Below are positions 5,756 to 5,860 of a DNA stretch of 5,860 nt, one piece after another; within the stretch, counting starts at the first letter, position 1; every line of letters begins with the position of its first letter. Made by a program: the position numbers and the translations under genes. Below the pieces are notes generated by a model. That model had not been told where the DNA came from. It worked only from the letters and a program-made list of their open reading frames with translations, and ran no database searches. Source of the DNA: Mariprofundaceae bacterium (GTDB taxonomy: Bacteria > Pseudomonadota > Zetaproteobacteria > Mariprofundales > Mariprofundaceae); NCBI GenBank assembly GCA_030950875.1, contig JAUZQS010000283.1, forward strand, positions 1 to 5,860, written 5' to 3'.

Positions 5756-5860
5756 AATTATAGTGCGTTCGCAGCAAGCGTTTGAGAAGCATATTGGGGT
5801 TCAATTTTCTCAGCCTGATTTATTAACGAGGGCATTAACGCATTGCTCTTATTCAGCGAT
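5739..5860 (+). CDS. rnc: Ribonuclease III, N-terminal part (cut by window edge)
   Basis: The first 40 codons of RNase III, the double-stranded-RNA endonuclease that processes rRNA precursors and structured mRNAs. From ATG 5739 the protein begins MPKPHKIIVRSQQAFEKHIG, then VQFSQPDLLTRALTHCSY, the standard opening helix and the LLxxALTHxSY signature of the family. The catalytic ERLEFLGDA segment lies beyond the window. The start is inside the DUF4845 gene (17-bp overlap) without a good nearby Shine-Dalgarno, so translational coupling is likely. A GTG at 5763 is an alternative start. In many relatives era follows next. Confidence 0.9.
   Translation, partial: MPKPHKIIVRSQQAFEKHIGVQFSQPDLLTRALTHCSYSA

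Overview
The window looks like a bacterial chromosome segment, most likely from a member of the Pseudomonadota. The basis for this is the gene order lepA, lepB, DUF4845, rnc on the right and an MNIO/DUF2063/DoxX gene set on the left. I cannot resolve class or genus from the sequence alone.

Left part (1-2142). The window opens inside the 3' end of an IS4/IS1634-type DDE transposase (1-338). After about 120 bp of unassigned sequence comes the C-terminal part of an MNIO (DUF692) protein (homology from about 463 to 867), a DUF2063 partner gene (842-1612) broken by one in-frame amber codon at 1034-1036, and an intact four-helix DoxX-family membrane protein (1630-2142). MNIO + DUF2063 + DoxX is the arrangement of bufferin/HvfABC-type RiPP operons, in which the MNIO enzyme modifies cysteines of a small metal-binding precursor with the help of the DUF2063 partner. 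Here the precursor and the N-terminal half of the enzyme are absent and the partner is interrupted. I read it as a decaying bufferin-like locus.

Middle (2143-2765). This 623-bp stretch has no intact gene and is a graveyard of mobile DNA. A multiply frameshifted and internally deleted REP-associated/IS200-like tyrosine transposase (Y1_Tnp, RAYT) starts right at the DoxX stop codon. It is followed on the minus strand by a 54-codon remnant of a helix-turn-helix transposase start (ISNCY/IS1202-like) with its repeat-bearing upstream end. This scar reaches to within roughly 60 bp of lepA.

Right part (2766-5860). An intact, tightly packed housekeeping run follows: lepA (translation factor EF-4), lepB (signal peptidase I), a small DUF4845 membrane protein, and the first 40 codons of rnc (RNase III), which overlaps the gene before it. 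Spacings are 4 bp, 28 bp and a 17-bp overlap, so this is very likely one operon. This part is visibly more A+T rich than the left part. lepB carries a perfect 12-bp inverted repeat with a 2-bp loop in a poorly conserved segment of the gene.

I see no tRNA, rRNA, CRISPR array or convincing intrinsic terminator.
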